From positions 186,001 through 250,000 of the forward strand of contig JAOPKB010000003.1 in the NCBI GenBank assembly GCA_025517485.1: 64,000 nt of DNA. The letters are read 5' to 3'. The notes under the pieces were generated by a model, which made no database searches, was not told the DNA's origin, and saw only the letters and a list, made by a program, of their open reading frames with translations. This stretch comes from Natronoglomus mannanivorans (GTDB taxonomy: Archaea > Halobacteriota > Halobacteria > Halobacteriales > Natrialbaceae). The position numbers and the translations under genes were made by a program. This document shows positions 34,218 to 42,773 of the stretch, one piece after another (positions within the stretch are counted from its first letter, which is position 1; each line of letters begins with the position of its first letter).

Positions 34218-35303
34218 TTGACCGGCCCAGAACCGCTTAAGTCGCTGGCTGAAAAAGGGCCGGACGTGATCGTCGACGAACGCGTCCTTCGCGAGGACTT
34301 CGTCCCCGGCGAGGTGGTCCACCGCCACGACGAGATAACCCACCTCTCGGAAACCTTGGAGCCGCTGCTCTACGGCGATCGACCCGAGACCACGTTCCTG
34401 TTCGGTCCGACTGGCGTCGGCAAGACGTGTCTTGCCCGCTACACCCTCGGACAACTCAGGGAGCAACTCCCCGAGATCCGGACCGTCTACATCAACTGCT
34501 GGCAGGAGTACACCCGGTTTCGGGTGCTGTATCGCGTGCTCGAGGCGACGGGGGCCGATATCGACATCCACCGGTCGACGCCGAAAGACGAACTGTTCCA
34601 GCGCCTCGTTCGAACCGACGATCAGCCGATCGTGGTCATCTTAGACGAGGTCGACCAGCTCGAGGAAACCGAAGCGCTGTACGACCTTCACCGACTTCGG
34701 CACGTCTCGCTCGTATTGATCGCCAACCGGGAAGAAGAGTTGTTCGCGCAGTTCGACGACCGGGTGCGCTCACGACTTCGAGCAGGAACGCGAGTGAAGT
34801 TCGACCGCTACGGCACCGACGAACTCGTCTCGATCCTCGAGGAACGGGCGAGTCAGGGACTCGAGCCGGGAGTCGTCACCGACGCACAGCTGCGAACGAT
34901 CGCCGACGACGCGGCGGGTGACGCCCGCGTCGGAATCGGGGTCCTTCGGTCAGCTGCCCGACGAGCGACACGGGAGGGGGTCGAATCGGTAACCGACGAC
35001 ATCGTCGCAGCGGCGATTCCGAACGCCCGGACTGCGATCCGCCGAGAAACCGTCGAGGGGTTGATCGAACACCAACGGGTGCTCTACGACGTGATCGCCG
35101 ATGCAGACGAGATCGAGCCAAGCGACCTCTACGAGGAGTACGAACAGCGGGTCGACGACCCGAAGACGACCCGGACGCTCAGAAACTATCTAACGAAGAT
35201 GATCCACTACGACCTGATCGAAGCCGTGGGTCAAAAGCGAGGCCGGTCGTATCGCGTCCTCGAGAGTGATGTCCGCGAGAACGGAGATGCAGCCGACGAG
35301 TAA
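34218..35303 (+). CDS. orc: Orc1/Cdc6-family replication initiator
   Basis: This is an AAA+ origin-recognition ATPase of 361 residues. The family opening GPDVIVDERVLREDFVPGEV is followed by Walker A FGPTGVGKT (Lys 69) and Walker B VVILDEVDQLEE. After that come the ORC-specific VSLVLIANREEELF, the arginine-rich sensor region GDARVGIGVLRSAARRA, and a C-terminal winged helix (residues about 270-361, ending KRGRSYRVLES). It would bind and open an origin, or act as an accessory paralogue. I start at TTG 34218 because the protein homology begins there and GGAGAG lies just upstream. Upstream in-frame codons look non-coding. The adjacent 1.3 kb gene-free region is the natural place for its origin. 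Confidence 0.88.
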   Translation: MTGPEPLKSLAEKGPDVIVDERVLREDFVPGEVVHRHDEITHLSETLEPLLYGDRPETTFLFGPTGVGKTCLARYTLGQLREQLPEIRTVYINCWQEYTRFRVLYRVLEATGADIDIHRSTPKDELFQRLVRTDDQPIVVILDEVDQLEETEALYDLHRLRHVSLVLIANREEELFAQFDDRVRSRLRAGTRVKFDRYGTDELVSILEERASQGLEPGVVTDAQLRTIADDAAGDARVGIGVLRSAARRATREGVESVTDDIVAAAIPNARTAIRRETVEGLIEHQRVLYDVIADADEIEPSDLYEEYEQRVDDPKTTRTLRNYLTKMIHYDLIEAVGQKRGRSYRVLESDVRENGDAADE

Positions 35304-35357
35304 GAGCGAATGCAGTCTTGCAGTTTCGGGACAGGTCGTCGCGAATGGGTCTGTCGC

Positions 35358-35711
35358 TCAATTGTTTCGGAATCGGTCGAACAACCCTGAACTCGAGTGT
35401 GACGTTTCGGGTTCGGGTTCGGGTTCGGACGAGGACAGCGACTCAGAGTCCGGATCGGATTCCGACGTCCTGGCACGGCCGAGTCCCTGAAGAATCCACG
35501 TCTTCGGACCGCCGATGTTCCGGAAAAAGCCGATGGTTTTGCGAATCAAGTACGATGGAAGAAACATCGCGACGATCCCAAATGCAAACATCCCACCACC
35601 GAAAAGCAACTGGCCGGACCGGACGAAGTCGAATCCAATGATGAACATCGGCCCTGCGATCGAGAGTCCGGCGGCGATCTCGATCATCTGGAGGGTTCCG
35701 GGGCCTCTCAT
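35358..35711 (-). CDS. Small membrane protein with two helices and acidic tail
   Basis: This 117-residue protein starts MRGPGTLQMIEIAAGLSIAG. It has two hydrophobic segments (about residues 10-27 and 32-52), a basic stretch (LIRKTIGFFRNIGGPKTWIL) and an acidic, Ser/Pro-rich C-terminal tail built from short repeats (SESLSSSEPEPEPETS). It resembles small haloarchaeal membrane proteins of the DUF7533 kind, though that label is uncertain. It is convergent with the Orc1/Cdc6 gene and divergent from the polymerase operon. Function is unknown. Confidence 0.65.
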   Translation of the reverse strand: MRGPGTLQMIEIAAGLSIAGPMFIIGFDFVRSGQLLFGGGMFAFGIVAMFLPSYLIRKTIGFFRNIGGPKTWILQGLGRARTSESDPDSESLSSSEPEPEPETSHSSSGLFDRFRNN

Positions 35712-35892
35712 GTCCGTCGTGTAGGGACGGGGTCGGTTTAGGTTGTGCGGTCCACTCCCGGAGCCACGTCTGGTTTCGGAAACAGTTTCGGAAATCGGGT
35801 GGGTGCAGAATATCGCACGGACAGGGCGTGAAACGGCCGTTTGAACACACAGCAGAACTATCGGAACTATCGGAAACGGGGCGGGGTCGCTT

Positions 35893-36606
35893 ATGGACCC
35901 CGTCGGCGTTCGTCGTGATATGTCACGATTGGCACTCGAGGCCGACACCGGCCTGACGGTATGTCACGTCCCGTCCGTTCGATCGACGGTGGTCCACCGG
36001 CTGGTCTGTTCACAGTTGGCCGACGGACAGCGAGGTTACTGGATCGACGCGCGAAACACGGCATCGACGCACGTCCTCTACGATTGCGCTGCGAGTCCGC
36101 GAGCGCTCGAGGGACTGCAGATCGCGCGGGCGTTTACGGCCTATCAGCACCACTCGCTGGTTCGCCGGGTCGCTCGCGTCGCCGACAGCGAGACTGCACT
36201 CCTCGTCGCACCGAACGTCGTCGACCGCTACCGGGACGACGACCTCCGCGAGTACGAACGCGAAGAGCTGCTCGCGGCGACGCTCACCATTCTGGGAGAA
36301 CTCGGACACGCTCTCGACTGTCCCGTTCTGGTGACGGCCGCCGACGAGGACGCCGGGGCGGCCGTTTCGGAGTACGCCGACCACGAGATCGAGTGCCTCG
36401 AGACCCGCGAGGGGATTCGACTCGAGGGCGAGGGTGTACAGACCGACGGCTACTGGCACGGATCGTACTGGCAGACGACGATTCCCTACTGGGTCGAGGT
36501 CTGTGGCGCTCTCGATCGGGGTATCGATCCCGTCGTTCGGGCGTACGATCGGGGGTTGGTCGAGTCGACGGCCGACGGAGAGGCCGAAACGGAGGTGATC
36601 GTCTGA
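35893..36606 (+). CDS. RecA/RadB-like protein lacking the P-loop, first gene of the PolB2 operon
   Basis: This is a 237-residue soluble protein. Its order of strands recalls RadA/RadB/RecA ATPases. A turn sits where Walker A would be (VCHVPSVRSTVVHRLVCSQL) but lacks GxxxxGKT. Next are GQRGYWIDARNTAST, then LQIARAFTAYQHHSLVRRV, then TALLVAPNVVDRYRDDDLRE in the Walker B place. After an Arg/Glu-rich helix comes a strand DCPVLVTAA. I infer a degenerate RecA fold that no longer binds ATP conventionally. The next gene starts within its stop codon, and a PolB2-type polymerase follows. The pairing recalls ImuA with DnaE2 in bacteria, as inference only. ATG 35920 is an alternative start. Confidence 0.7.
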   Translation: MDPVGVRRDMSRLALEADTGLTVCHVPSVRSTVVHRLVCSQLADGQRGYWIDARNTASTHVLYDCAASPRALEGLQIARAFTAYQHHSLVRRVARVADSETALLVAPNVVDRYRDDDLREYEREELLAATLTILGELGHALDCPVLVTAADEDAGAAVSEYADHEIECLETREGIRLEGEGVQTDGYWHGSYWQTTIPYWVEVCGALDRGIDPVVRAYDRGLVESTADGEAETEVIV

Positions 36607-36941
36607 TGGGGCGGACGAATCCGACCTATCGCGACGCCCTCCGCCGTCTGGAGAGGGAGTGGGAACCGATGCGTCGGGGACTCCGGCGGGAGTACCAGGG
36701 CGACTTCGATCGGTTGTTCGCGCGTGCGCGCGGGTTCGCGGACGCGGCGGGTTACGCGAACCCGCCGCGACCGGAGCGGGCACTGGTGCTCTCGGTGTTA
36801 CTTGCCCACGAGGTCGAGCTGCGAGAGTTACGAGCGGAACTCGAGAAAGCGTCCGACGAGGGTGCACTCGAGAGGAGTGGTGACGGTTTCGAGGGACGTG
36901 TCGCAGATACCGAGACCGAGAACGACGGAGACGAGGAGTAA
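36606..36941 (+). CDS. Small helical protein, middle gene of the PolB2 operon
   Basis: This 111-residue protein starts at an ATG overlapping the TGA of the preceding gene, and it ends two bases before the polymerase start. It is Arg/Glu-rich and helical: YRDALRRLEREWEPMRRGLR, then a middle GYANPPRPERALVLSVLLAH, then a probable short coiled coil EVELRELRAELEKASDEGAL. The C-terminal 20 residues are an acidic tail. No catalytic motif or known family is seen. Its tight coupling with a polymerase suggests an adaptor or a subunit of the same complex. Confidence 0.7.
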   Translation: MGRTNPTYRDALRRLEREWEPMRRGLRREYQGDFDRLFARARGFADAAGYANPPRPERALVLSVLLAHEVELRELRAELEKASDEGALERSGDGFEGRVADTETENDGDEE

Positions 36942-36943
36942 TC

Positions 36944-39235
36944 GTGGCCTACACGTTCGAATTCGACGGTGGAACTGTTCGTGCATGGCACCTGACGGCA
37001 GAGGGAGCCGAGTCGGAAGGCGTCGATTATACGCCATCACTGTTCGTCGACGGGCCAGACACTGCCCTCGAGGCGCTCGCAGAGCGCCTCGCAACCGACC
37101 CGAAGGTGTGTGCGACGACGTTCGAGAGGCGATATACCTCATTACACGATACGAAATCGGACCGGTCACGGGTGCTTCGCGTCTCACTCGAGCGCCTCTC
37201 CAAAATCTGGACGTTGGCCGACGAAATACGCGGCGTCCACGAACGGGAGTTCGACACCGCACCGGGGACCTATCGGCTGTACGACGTCGATCTCGCGCCG
37301 GGATTCCGATACTGTCTGGACGAGGGCGTCGACCCGACGCCGACACGCGAACTGCGAACGCTCCGGATCGAAATCGACGACCGGGCACTCGCAAACCGGA
37401 CCCTCTCGGAACTGCGACTCGACGGCGAAACGGTCGAGGGCGAACCGGCCGAAATCTGCTGGTCGCTCTGGCGGCGTCTCGAGCGCGATGATCCCGACGT
37501 GCTGGTGGTGAGCCACGGCGAGTTGATTCCGTTCCTCGAGACGGTCGCGTCGGAGGCCGGGCTGGACGGGTTCCACCTCGGCCGGCTCCCGGGATCGACG
37601 CGTGTGGCGGGTGCGAACACGTACGAGAGCTACGGACAGACGGGTCACTCACCCGCGCGATACCGGATTCCGGGACGGGCGGTCATCGACGAGTCGAACA
37701 GCTTCCTGTGGCACCAGTCGGGACTCGATGGGCTGGTGTACATGGTCCGACGGACCGGACGGCCCCTACAGGAGGCGGCGTGGGGGAGCATCGGGACGCT
37801 CCTGACCTCGCGCCAGATCCGATTGGCCCGCCAGCAGGACGTGCTCGCGCCCCAGAACAAGTGGGAGCCTGAGACGTTTTCGTCCGTCGAGACGCTGCAC
37901 GCGGCCGACCGTGGCGGGTTCACGTTCGCGCCGGAGGTCGGATTCCACGAGAACGTCCACGAGATCGACTTCGCGTCGCTGTACCCCCGGATCATCTGCC
38001 AGCACAACGTGAGCCCGGAAACGGTCGGCTGTGCGTGTTGTGCCGGCGACGACGAACGAATTCGGGAGCGAGTTCCCGAACTCGACTACCACATCTGTCG
38101 GGAGGACGGCTTTCTCCCCGGCGTGTTGCGCCCGCTGCTCGACGATCGAGCGAAGTACAAGCGGGAGTTAGACCGAGACCCGGACGAGGCGGCAGAACGA
38201 CGGCTCCGCGCGAAGTCGGGCGCGATCAAGTGGATCCTCGTCTCCTGTTTCGGCTATCAGGGCTACCGCAACGCCAAGTACGGCCGGATCGAGTGTCACG
38301 AGGCGATCAACGCCTACGCTCGCGAGATCGTGTTGCGCTCGAAGCGCCACCTCGAGTCGGCGGGCTGGCACATCGTCCACGGCATCGTCGACAGTCTCTG
38401 GGTGACGCCGCGAGGAGGGGGCGACTCCCGGACGACGGCGGAACCAAAACAGGAACAGGAACCGGAACCACTCGAGACCGTCCTCGAGCGGATCAGCTGT
38501 GAGATCGGTATCGAACTCGAGCACGACGGGGAGTACGAGTGGGTGTGTTTCGTGCCGTTACGGGGATCGGGTTCCGGCAGTCGAAGCGGGGAGCGGTCGG
38601 GAACTGGAGCGCCAGCGGGCGCGCTCTCTTCCGCGCCAGCGGGCGCGCTCTCTTCCACGCCGGCAGGCGCGCTCACCAGATACTTCGGCAAACGTACCGG
38701 CGGCGGGTTCAAGTGTCGGGGTATCGAGTGCCGCCAGCGGAGTACGTCGGCGTTCGTCGCCGATTGCCAGCGCGAGTTCCTCGAAGTGCTCGACGAGACG
38801 CGAGATCCCGAGGCGGTCTGTGATCGGCTCGGTCGACGGCTCGGTGAGTTACGCCGCGGTGACGTCGAGCCGACGGATCTCGTCGTGACGAAACGGGTCT
38901 CACAGCCGATCGAGGCGTACCAGCAACGGACTCACACCGTCGCGGCGCTGCGGCGGTACGATCGCCACGGCGTCGAGCGCCATCCAGGGCAAACGGTCCA
39001 GTACGTCGTAGTCGACGACGACGCCCGGAATCCTGAGCGAGTTCGACTCGAGTTCGAACTGGAGTTCGAATCCGAGACCCGCTCGCAACCGACGTACGAC
39101 GCCGACTACTACGCCGCCCGTCTCGTCCGTGCGGCCGAGAGCGTCACGTCGCCACAGGGGTGGGATCGGGCGCGAATCCAGCGATATCTGGCCGACGGGC
39201 GGACGGTCCAGCTGTCGGCGTTTCGTCGGCGCTAA
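36944..39235 (+). CDS. polB2: PolB2-type family B DNA polymerase with damaged catalytic motifs
   Basis: This is a family B polymerase of 763 residues starting at GTG 36944. Motif A is intact (IDFASLYPRI, Asp 342). Motif B is modified (AIKWILVSCFGYQGY, Lys 429, Ser-Cys in place of Asn-Ser). Motif C reads HGIVDSLWV instead of YGDTDSLFV: Asp 483 remains but the first Asp is Ile 481. The N-terminal exonuclease region is degenerate: IEID stands where DIE belongs, SHGELIPFLE replaces N-x3-F-D, and Exo III is unclear. A tandem repeat encodes three copies of APAGALSS near residue 560. Polymerase activity is therefore uncertain. Relatives called PolB2 are linked to damage tolerance in some archaea. 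It ends a three-gene operon. Confidence 0.85.
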   Translation: MAYTFEFDGGTVRAWHLTAEGAESEGVDYTPSLFVDGPDTALEALAERLATDPKVCATTFERRYTSLHDTKSDRSRVLRVSLERLSKIWTLADEIRGVHEREFDTAPGTYRLYDVDLAPGFRYCLDEGVDPTPTRELRTLRIEIDDRALANRTLSELRLDGETVEGEPAEICWSLWRRLERDDPDVLVVSHGELIPFLETVASEAGLDGFHLGRLPGSTRVAGANTYESYGQTGHSPARYRIPGRAVIDESNSFLWHQSGLDGLVYMVRRTGRPLQEAAWGSIGTLLTSRQIRLARQQDVLAPQNKWEPETFSSVETLHAADRGGFTFAPEVGFHENVHEIDFASLYPRIICQHNVSPETVGCACCAGDDERIRERVPELDYHICREDGFLPGVLRPLLDDRAKYKRELDRDPDEAAERRLRAKSGAIKWILVSCFGYQGYRNAKYGRIECHEAINAYAREIVLRSKRHLESAGWHIVHGIVDSLWVTPRGGGDSRTTAEPKQEQEPEPLETVLERISCEIGIELEHDGEYEWVCFVPLRGSGSGSRSGERSGTGAPAGALSSAPAGALSSTPAGALTRYFGKRTGGGFKCRGIECRQRSTSAFVADCQREFLEVLDETRDPEAVCDRLGRRLGELRRGDVEPTDLVVTKRVSQPIEAYQQRTHTVAALRRYDRHGVERHPGQTVQYVVVDDDARNPERVRLEFELEFESETRSQPTYDADYYAARLVRAAESVTSPQGWDRARIQRYLADGRTVQLSAFRRR
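38609..38677 (+). repeat. 24-bp tandem repeat inside the polymerase gene
   Basis: Two near-identical 24-base units start at 38609 and 38633, and a third, diverged and partial unit starts at 38657. They add no frameshift and encode repeats of APAGALSS. The insert lies after motif C, between GSGSRSGERSGTG and RYFGKRTGGGFK, in the thumb-side part of the polymerase. Confidence 0.85.
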
Positions 39236-39292
39236 TCGGGCCAAGCGCCAGATTTACACCGGCAGGTCGACTGGTGAACACCAGCTACGACC

Positions 39293-42200
39293 ATGGCAAC
39301 CTCCGACCACACGGCGGAACTCGACGCACGGGTTCGACAGCAGGAGGTCGTCGCCGAGATTGGCCAACGGGCGCTGAAGCTACCGGGGGAGAGCGGAGAC
39401 GAGAACGAGACGCTCGATCGGCTGCTCACCGACGCGGTCGACGCCGTCGGCGACGCACTGAGTTCGGACTACGCTGTCGTCCTCGAGCGATGCCCCACGG
39501 GAGAGGAGTTCCTGTTCCGACAGGGAGTCGGCTGGCCGAGCGAGGTCGTCGGAACGCAAACGATCGCCGCCGACCGGCAGACACTTCCCGGGTACACGCT
39601 CGCCGCCGGGGAGCCGGTCGTCGTCGAGAACCTCGAGACGGACGCTCGTGTCAGCGATTTCGGCGTCCTCCGCGAATACGGCGTCGTCAGCGGTGTGACC
39701 GTCGGTATCGGCTCGGCCGAGGATCCCTGGGGAGCGTTCGGTGTCTACGCGACCGCCGAGCGAACGTTTACCGAGCACGACGTCTCGTTCGTCCGGAACG
39801 TCGCGGGCTTGCTGACGGCGGCGATCGAAAACGAGCAGGCAGGACAGCAGATTCGCGAGGCCGAGACGGTCACGGACCGAATCGTCGAGACGAGTCCGGT
39901 CGGGATCGTCGTCGTCGACACCGATGGGGAGGTTTCGTTCGTCAACGAGCGTGCCGAAGCGCTCCTCGGACGGCCTCGAGCGGAGTTCCTGACGTTTGCC
40001 GCCGACGATCCGCGATGGCAGCGAGCGAACGACGGGCGGTCGGGGGTCGACGGTGGCCTGCCGTTCGAACGAGTGGTGGGGACCGGTGAGCCGGTGTTCG
40101 ACGTCGAACTGACGGTCAGTCGTCCCGGCGGCGAGCAGGTCTATCTCTCGGTCGACGGTGCGCCGCTGAGAGATGGCGACGTCGCCGACGATAGTGAGAC
40201 TGCTTCTGATCCCAATACAGATGCCGACCGCACAGTGACTGGCGTCGTCTTCACCCTCGAGGACGTCACCGACCGGAAACGACTCGAGAGCGAACTCGAG
40301 ACGACGTTCGACCGGATCACCGACGCGTTCTTCGGGCTCGATTCGACGTGGAACTTCACGTACGTCAACGAGCAAGCGGCGACGTTGATCGCTCCCGACG
40401 GACGCGAACTCGTCGGAAAGAACATCTGGGAGGAGTTCCCGGAAGCGGTCGATTCGACGTTCGAGACGGAGTATCGGACGGCGATGGAGAACCAGGAGAC
40501 GACCTCGTTCGAGGCGTACTATCCGGCGCCGTTGGATTCGTGGTTCGAAGTCAACGCCTACCCCTCCGAGTCGGGACTGTCGGTCTACTTCCGGGACATC
40601 ACCGACCGCAAGGAGCGAGAGTGGGAGCTAGAGGAGTACGAGGAGGTCATCGAAGCCGTCAACGACGGAATCTACGTTCTCGACGAGGAGGGACGGTTCA
40701 CGATGGTCAACGACGCGTACACGGAGCTGACCGGCTACTCTCGGGAGGAGTTACTCGGCTCACACAGTTCCATCGTCGTCGACGAGGACGTCCAGCGGCA
40801 AGCGCGAGAACGAGCCAACGACCCGACCACCTCGGCGCTAGAAGCCGAAGTCGAGACGGCAGCGGGCGAACGCGTTCCCGTCGAAGCGACAGTGACGACG
40901 CTCACTGCTGGCGAGACGACCGGTGAAGAGCGGATCGGCGTCGTCCGAGACATCACCGAACGGAAGCGAAACCGGCGCAAACTCGAGGAGAGCGAGCGGC
41001 GTTACCGGACGCTGGTCGAACACTTCCCGAACGGTGCCGTCGGACTGTTCGACGAGGAGCTACAGTACACGGTCGTCGGCGGAGAGATGCTCGACGAAGT
41101 CGGAGTCGAGACGGAGGCCGTCGTCGGGACCACTATTTGGGAGCGCTATCCCGAGGCGTTCGCCGCGCGACTCGAGCCGAAGTTCCGGGCCGCACTCGCA
41201 GGCGAGACGAACTCCTTCGAGTTCGAGTATCACGATCGCCACTGGCACGCCTATACCGTCCCCGTCGAGGATCGGACGGGCGAGGTCTTCGCCGGGCTGA
41301 TCATGCTCCAGGACGTCACCGAACAGCGGCGAAACCGGCGCAAACTCGAGGAGACGGTCCGAAAGCTCGAGGCGTCGAACGAACGGCTCGAGCAGTTCGC
41401 GTACGCGGCCTCACACGACCTACAGGAACCGCTGCGAATGGTCTCGAGCTATCTTAGGCTCATCGAGCGACGATACGGTGACGAACTCGACGAGGACGGC
41501 GAAGAGTTCCTCGCGTTCGCGGTCGACGGCGCCGACCGGATGCGGAAGATGATCGACGGCCTGCTCACCTACTCCCGGATCGAGACGCAGGGAGCGCCGT
41601 TCGAACCGGTCGATCTCGACGACGTGCTCGAGAACGTAATCTCGGATCTCCAGATCCGGATCGCCGAGACGAACGCCGAAATCGTGGTCGACGGAGAACG
41701 GAACGGAGAAGCGAAGCGGGAGTCGCTTCCTCGCGTTCACGGCGACCCGAATCAGTTACGACAACTGTTTCAGAACCTGCTCTCGAACGCGATCACGTAC
41801 GTCGAGGACGGACCGCCACGAATACGAGTATCCACCGAGAAGAGAGAGACAACGTGGGTGATTGCTATCCAGGACAATGGGATCGGGATCGATACCGATA
41901 CCGACGATGCCGAGCGTATCTTCGACGTCTTTCACCGACTGCACGGTCTCGAGGAGTACTCGGGTGCCGGAATCGGACTGGCGCTGTGCCAGCGGATCGT
42001 CGAACGCCACGGCGGCGAGATCTGGGTCGACTCCGAGCCTGGAGCGGGGGCAACGTTTTCGGTGACGTTGCCGGCTGTGGATGAAGATAGAGATGGGGAT
42101 GAGGGTGCAAATGGGGATGGAGATAGAGATAGAGATGAGGGTGCAAATGGGGATGGAGATAGAGATAGAGAGACGAAAGCGAAGACGAATATAGATGCAG

Positions 42201-42307
42201 ACACGGATACAGAGACGACTGGAGATGCGGATGCGGTTAGAGACGATGACGGGGATGGAGATGGAGCGGTCGACAGAGACGTGAGTGCAGAGGATGACAA
42301 TGAGTAA
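39293..42307 (+). CDS. GAF/multi-PAS sensor histidine kinase heading a phosphorelay operon
   Basis: This is a 1004-residue soluble kinase. A GAF domain (about 25-185, opening RVRQQEVVAEIGQRALKLPG) is followed by four PAS-type domains (about 190-330, 330-445, 448-565, 570-685). The transmitter has FAYAASHDLQEPLRMVSSYL with His 708, and NLLSNAITYV, IQDNGIGID and SGAGIGLALCQRIVERHGGE in the ATP-binding domain. The H-box is of the phytochrome-like SHDLQEPLR type. After the conserved end (FSVTLPAVDE) comes an acidic low-complexity tail of about 75 residues, encoded by polypurine repeats. It overlaps the next gene by 14 bases. The partners are the two receiver proteins downstream. Confidence 0.9.
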   Translation: MATSDHTAELDARVRQQEVVAEIGQRALKLPGESGDENETLDRLLTDAVDAVGDALSSDYAVVLERCPTGEEFLFRQGVGWPSEVVGTQTIAADRQTLPGYTLAAGEPVVVENLETDARVSDFGVLREYGVVSGVTVGIGSAEDPWGAFGVYATAERTFTEHDVSFVRNVAGLLTAAIENEQAGQQIREAETVTDRIVETSPVGIVVVDTDGEVSFVNERAEALLGRPRAEFLTFAADDPRWQRANDGRSGVDGGLPFERVVGTGEPVFDVELTVSRPGGEQVYLSVDGAPLRDGDVADDSETASDPNTDADRTVTGVVFTLEDVTDRKRLESELETTFDRITDAFFGLDSTWNFTYVNEQAATLIAPDGRELVGKNIWEEFPEAVDSTFETEYRTAMENQETTSFEAYYPAPLDSWFEVNAYPSESGLSVYFRDITDRKEREWELEEYEEVIEAVNDGIYVLDEEGRFTMVNDAYTELTGYSREELLGSHSSIVVDEDVQRQARERANDPTTSALEAEVETAAGERVPVEATVTTLTAGETTGEERIGVVRDITERKRNRRKLEESERRYRTLVEHFPNGAVGLFDEELQYTVVGGEMLDEVGVETEAVVGTTIWERYPEAFAARLEPKFRAALAGETNSFEFEYHDRHWHAYTVPVEDRTGEVFAGLIMLQDVTEQRRNRRKLEETVRKLEASNERLEQFAYAASHDLQEPLRMVSSYLRLIERRYGDELDEDGEEFLAFAVDGADRMRKMIDGLLTYSRIETQGAPFEPVDLDDVLENVISDLQIRIAETNAEIVVDGERNGEAKRESLPRVHGDPNQLRQLFQNLLSNAITYVEDGPPRIRVSTEKRETTWVIAIQDNGIGIDTDTDDAERIFDVFHRLHGLEEYSGAGIGLALCQRIVERHGGEIWVDSEPGAGATFSVTLPAVDEDRDGDEGANGDGDRDRDEGANGDGDRDRETKAKTNIDADTDTETTGDADAVRDDDGDGDGAVDRDVSAEDDNE
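42098..42169 (+). repeat. 36-bp tandem repeat in a purine-rich strand
   Basis: Two 36-base units starting at 42098 and 42134 encode DEGANGDGDRDR twice in the kinase tail. They are part of a longer stretch, about 42078-42290, in which the plus strand is almost entirely purine and which differs sharply from the flanking GC-rich coding DNA. Confidence 0.8.
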
Positions 42308-42773
42308 GAACAACCAATCGACATACAGTGGTGGACCGATCGATATCCTGCTCGTCGAGGACAATCCCGGCGACATTCGGCTCACAGAAGAGGCGTTCAA
42401 GGAGGGACGGATCGAGAACAACATCTACGTCACGAAAGACGGGATCGAGGCGCTCGAGTTCGTCCGCAAGGAAGGAGAGTACGAGGACGTGCCGCGTCCC
42501 GATCTCATCCTGCTGGACCTGAACTTGCCGCGGAAAAACGGCGACGAGGTACTCGAGGTTCTCAAAGACGACGACAATCTCAAGTGTATTCCGGTCGTCG
42601 TGTTGACGAGTTCGAAAGCCGAAGAGGACATCGTCAAATCGTACAGACACCACGCGAACGCCTATCTCACGAAACCGATCGACCCGGACGAATTCATCGA
42701 GACCATCCGCTCGTTCGAGGAGTTCTGGTTCTCGGTCGTTCGTCTCCCGCCGGTCGACGAGGATCAACGATGA
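42294..42773 (+). CDS. Stand-alone response regulator receiver (Rcp1-like)
   Basis: This 159-residue single-domain receiver has the acidic pair in LLVEDNPGDIRL, the phospho-acceptor Asp 75 in DLILLDLNLPRKNG, the Thr/Ser switch in PVVVLTSSKAEED and the conserved Lys in NAYLTKPID. The spacing and the VEDNPGD opening match Rcp1-type receivers that pair with phytochrome-like kinases, in agreement with the SHDLQEP kinase just upstream. It has no output domain, so it should shuttle phosphate to another protein. ATG 42294 overlaps the kinase end; ATG 42300 is the alternative. Confidence 0.9.
   Translation: MTMSKNNQSTYSGGPIDILLVEDNPGDIRLTEEAFKEGRIENNIYVTKDGIEALEFVRKEGEYEDVPRPDLILLDLNLPRKNGDEVLEVLKDDDNLKCIPVVVLTSSKAEEDIVKSYRHHANAYLTKPIDPDEFIETIRSFEEFWFSVVRLPPVDEDQR

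Noticed and set aside
35961..36605. Upstream extension of the small middle gene of the PolB2 operon
   Set aside because: The added part is a frame shadow of the RecA-like gene; the ATG overlapping its stop codon at 36606 is the natural start.
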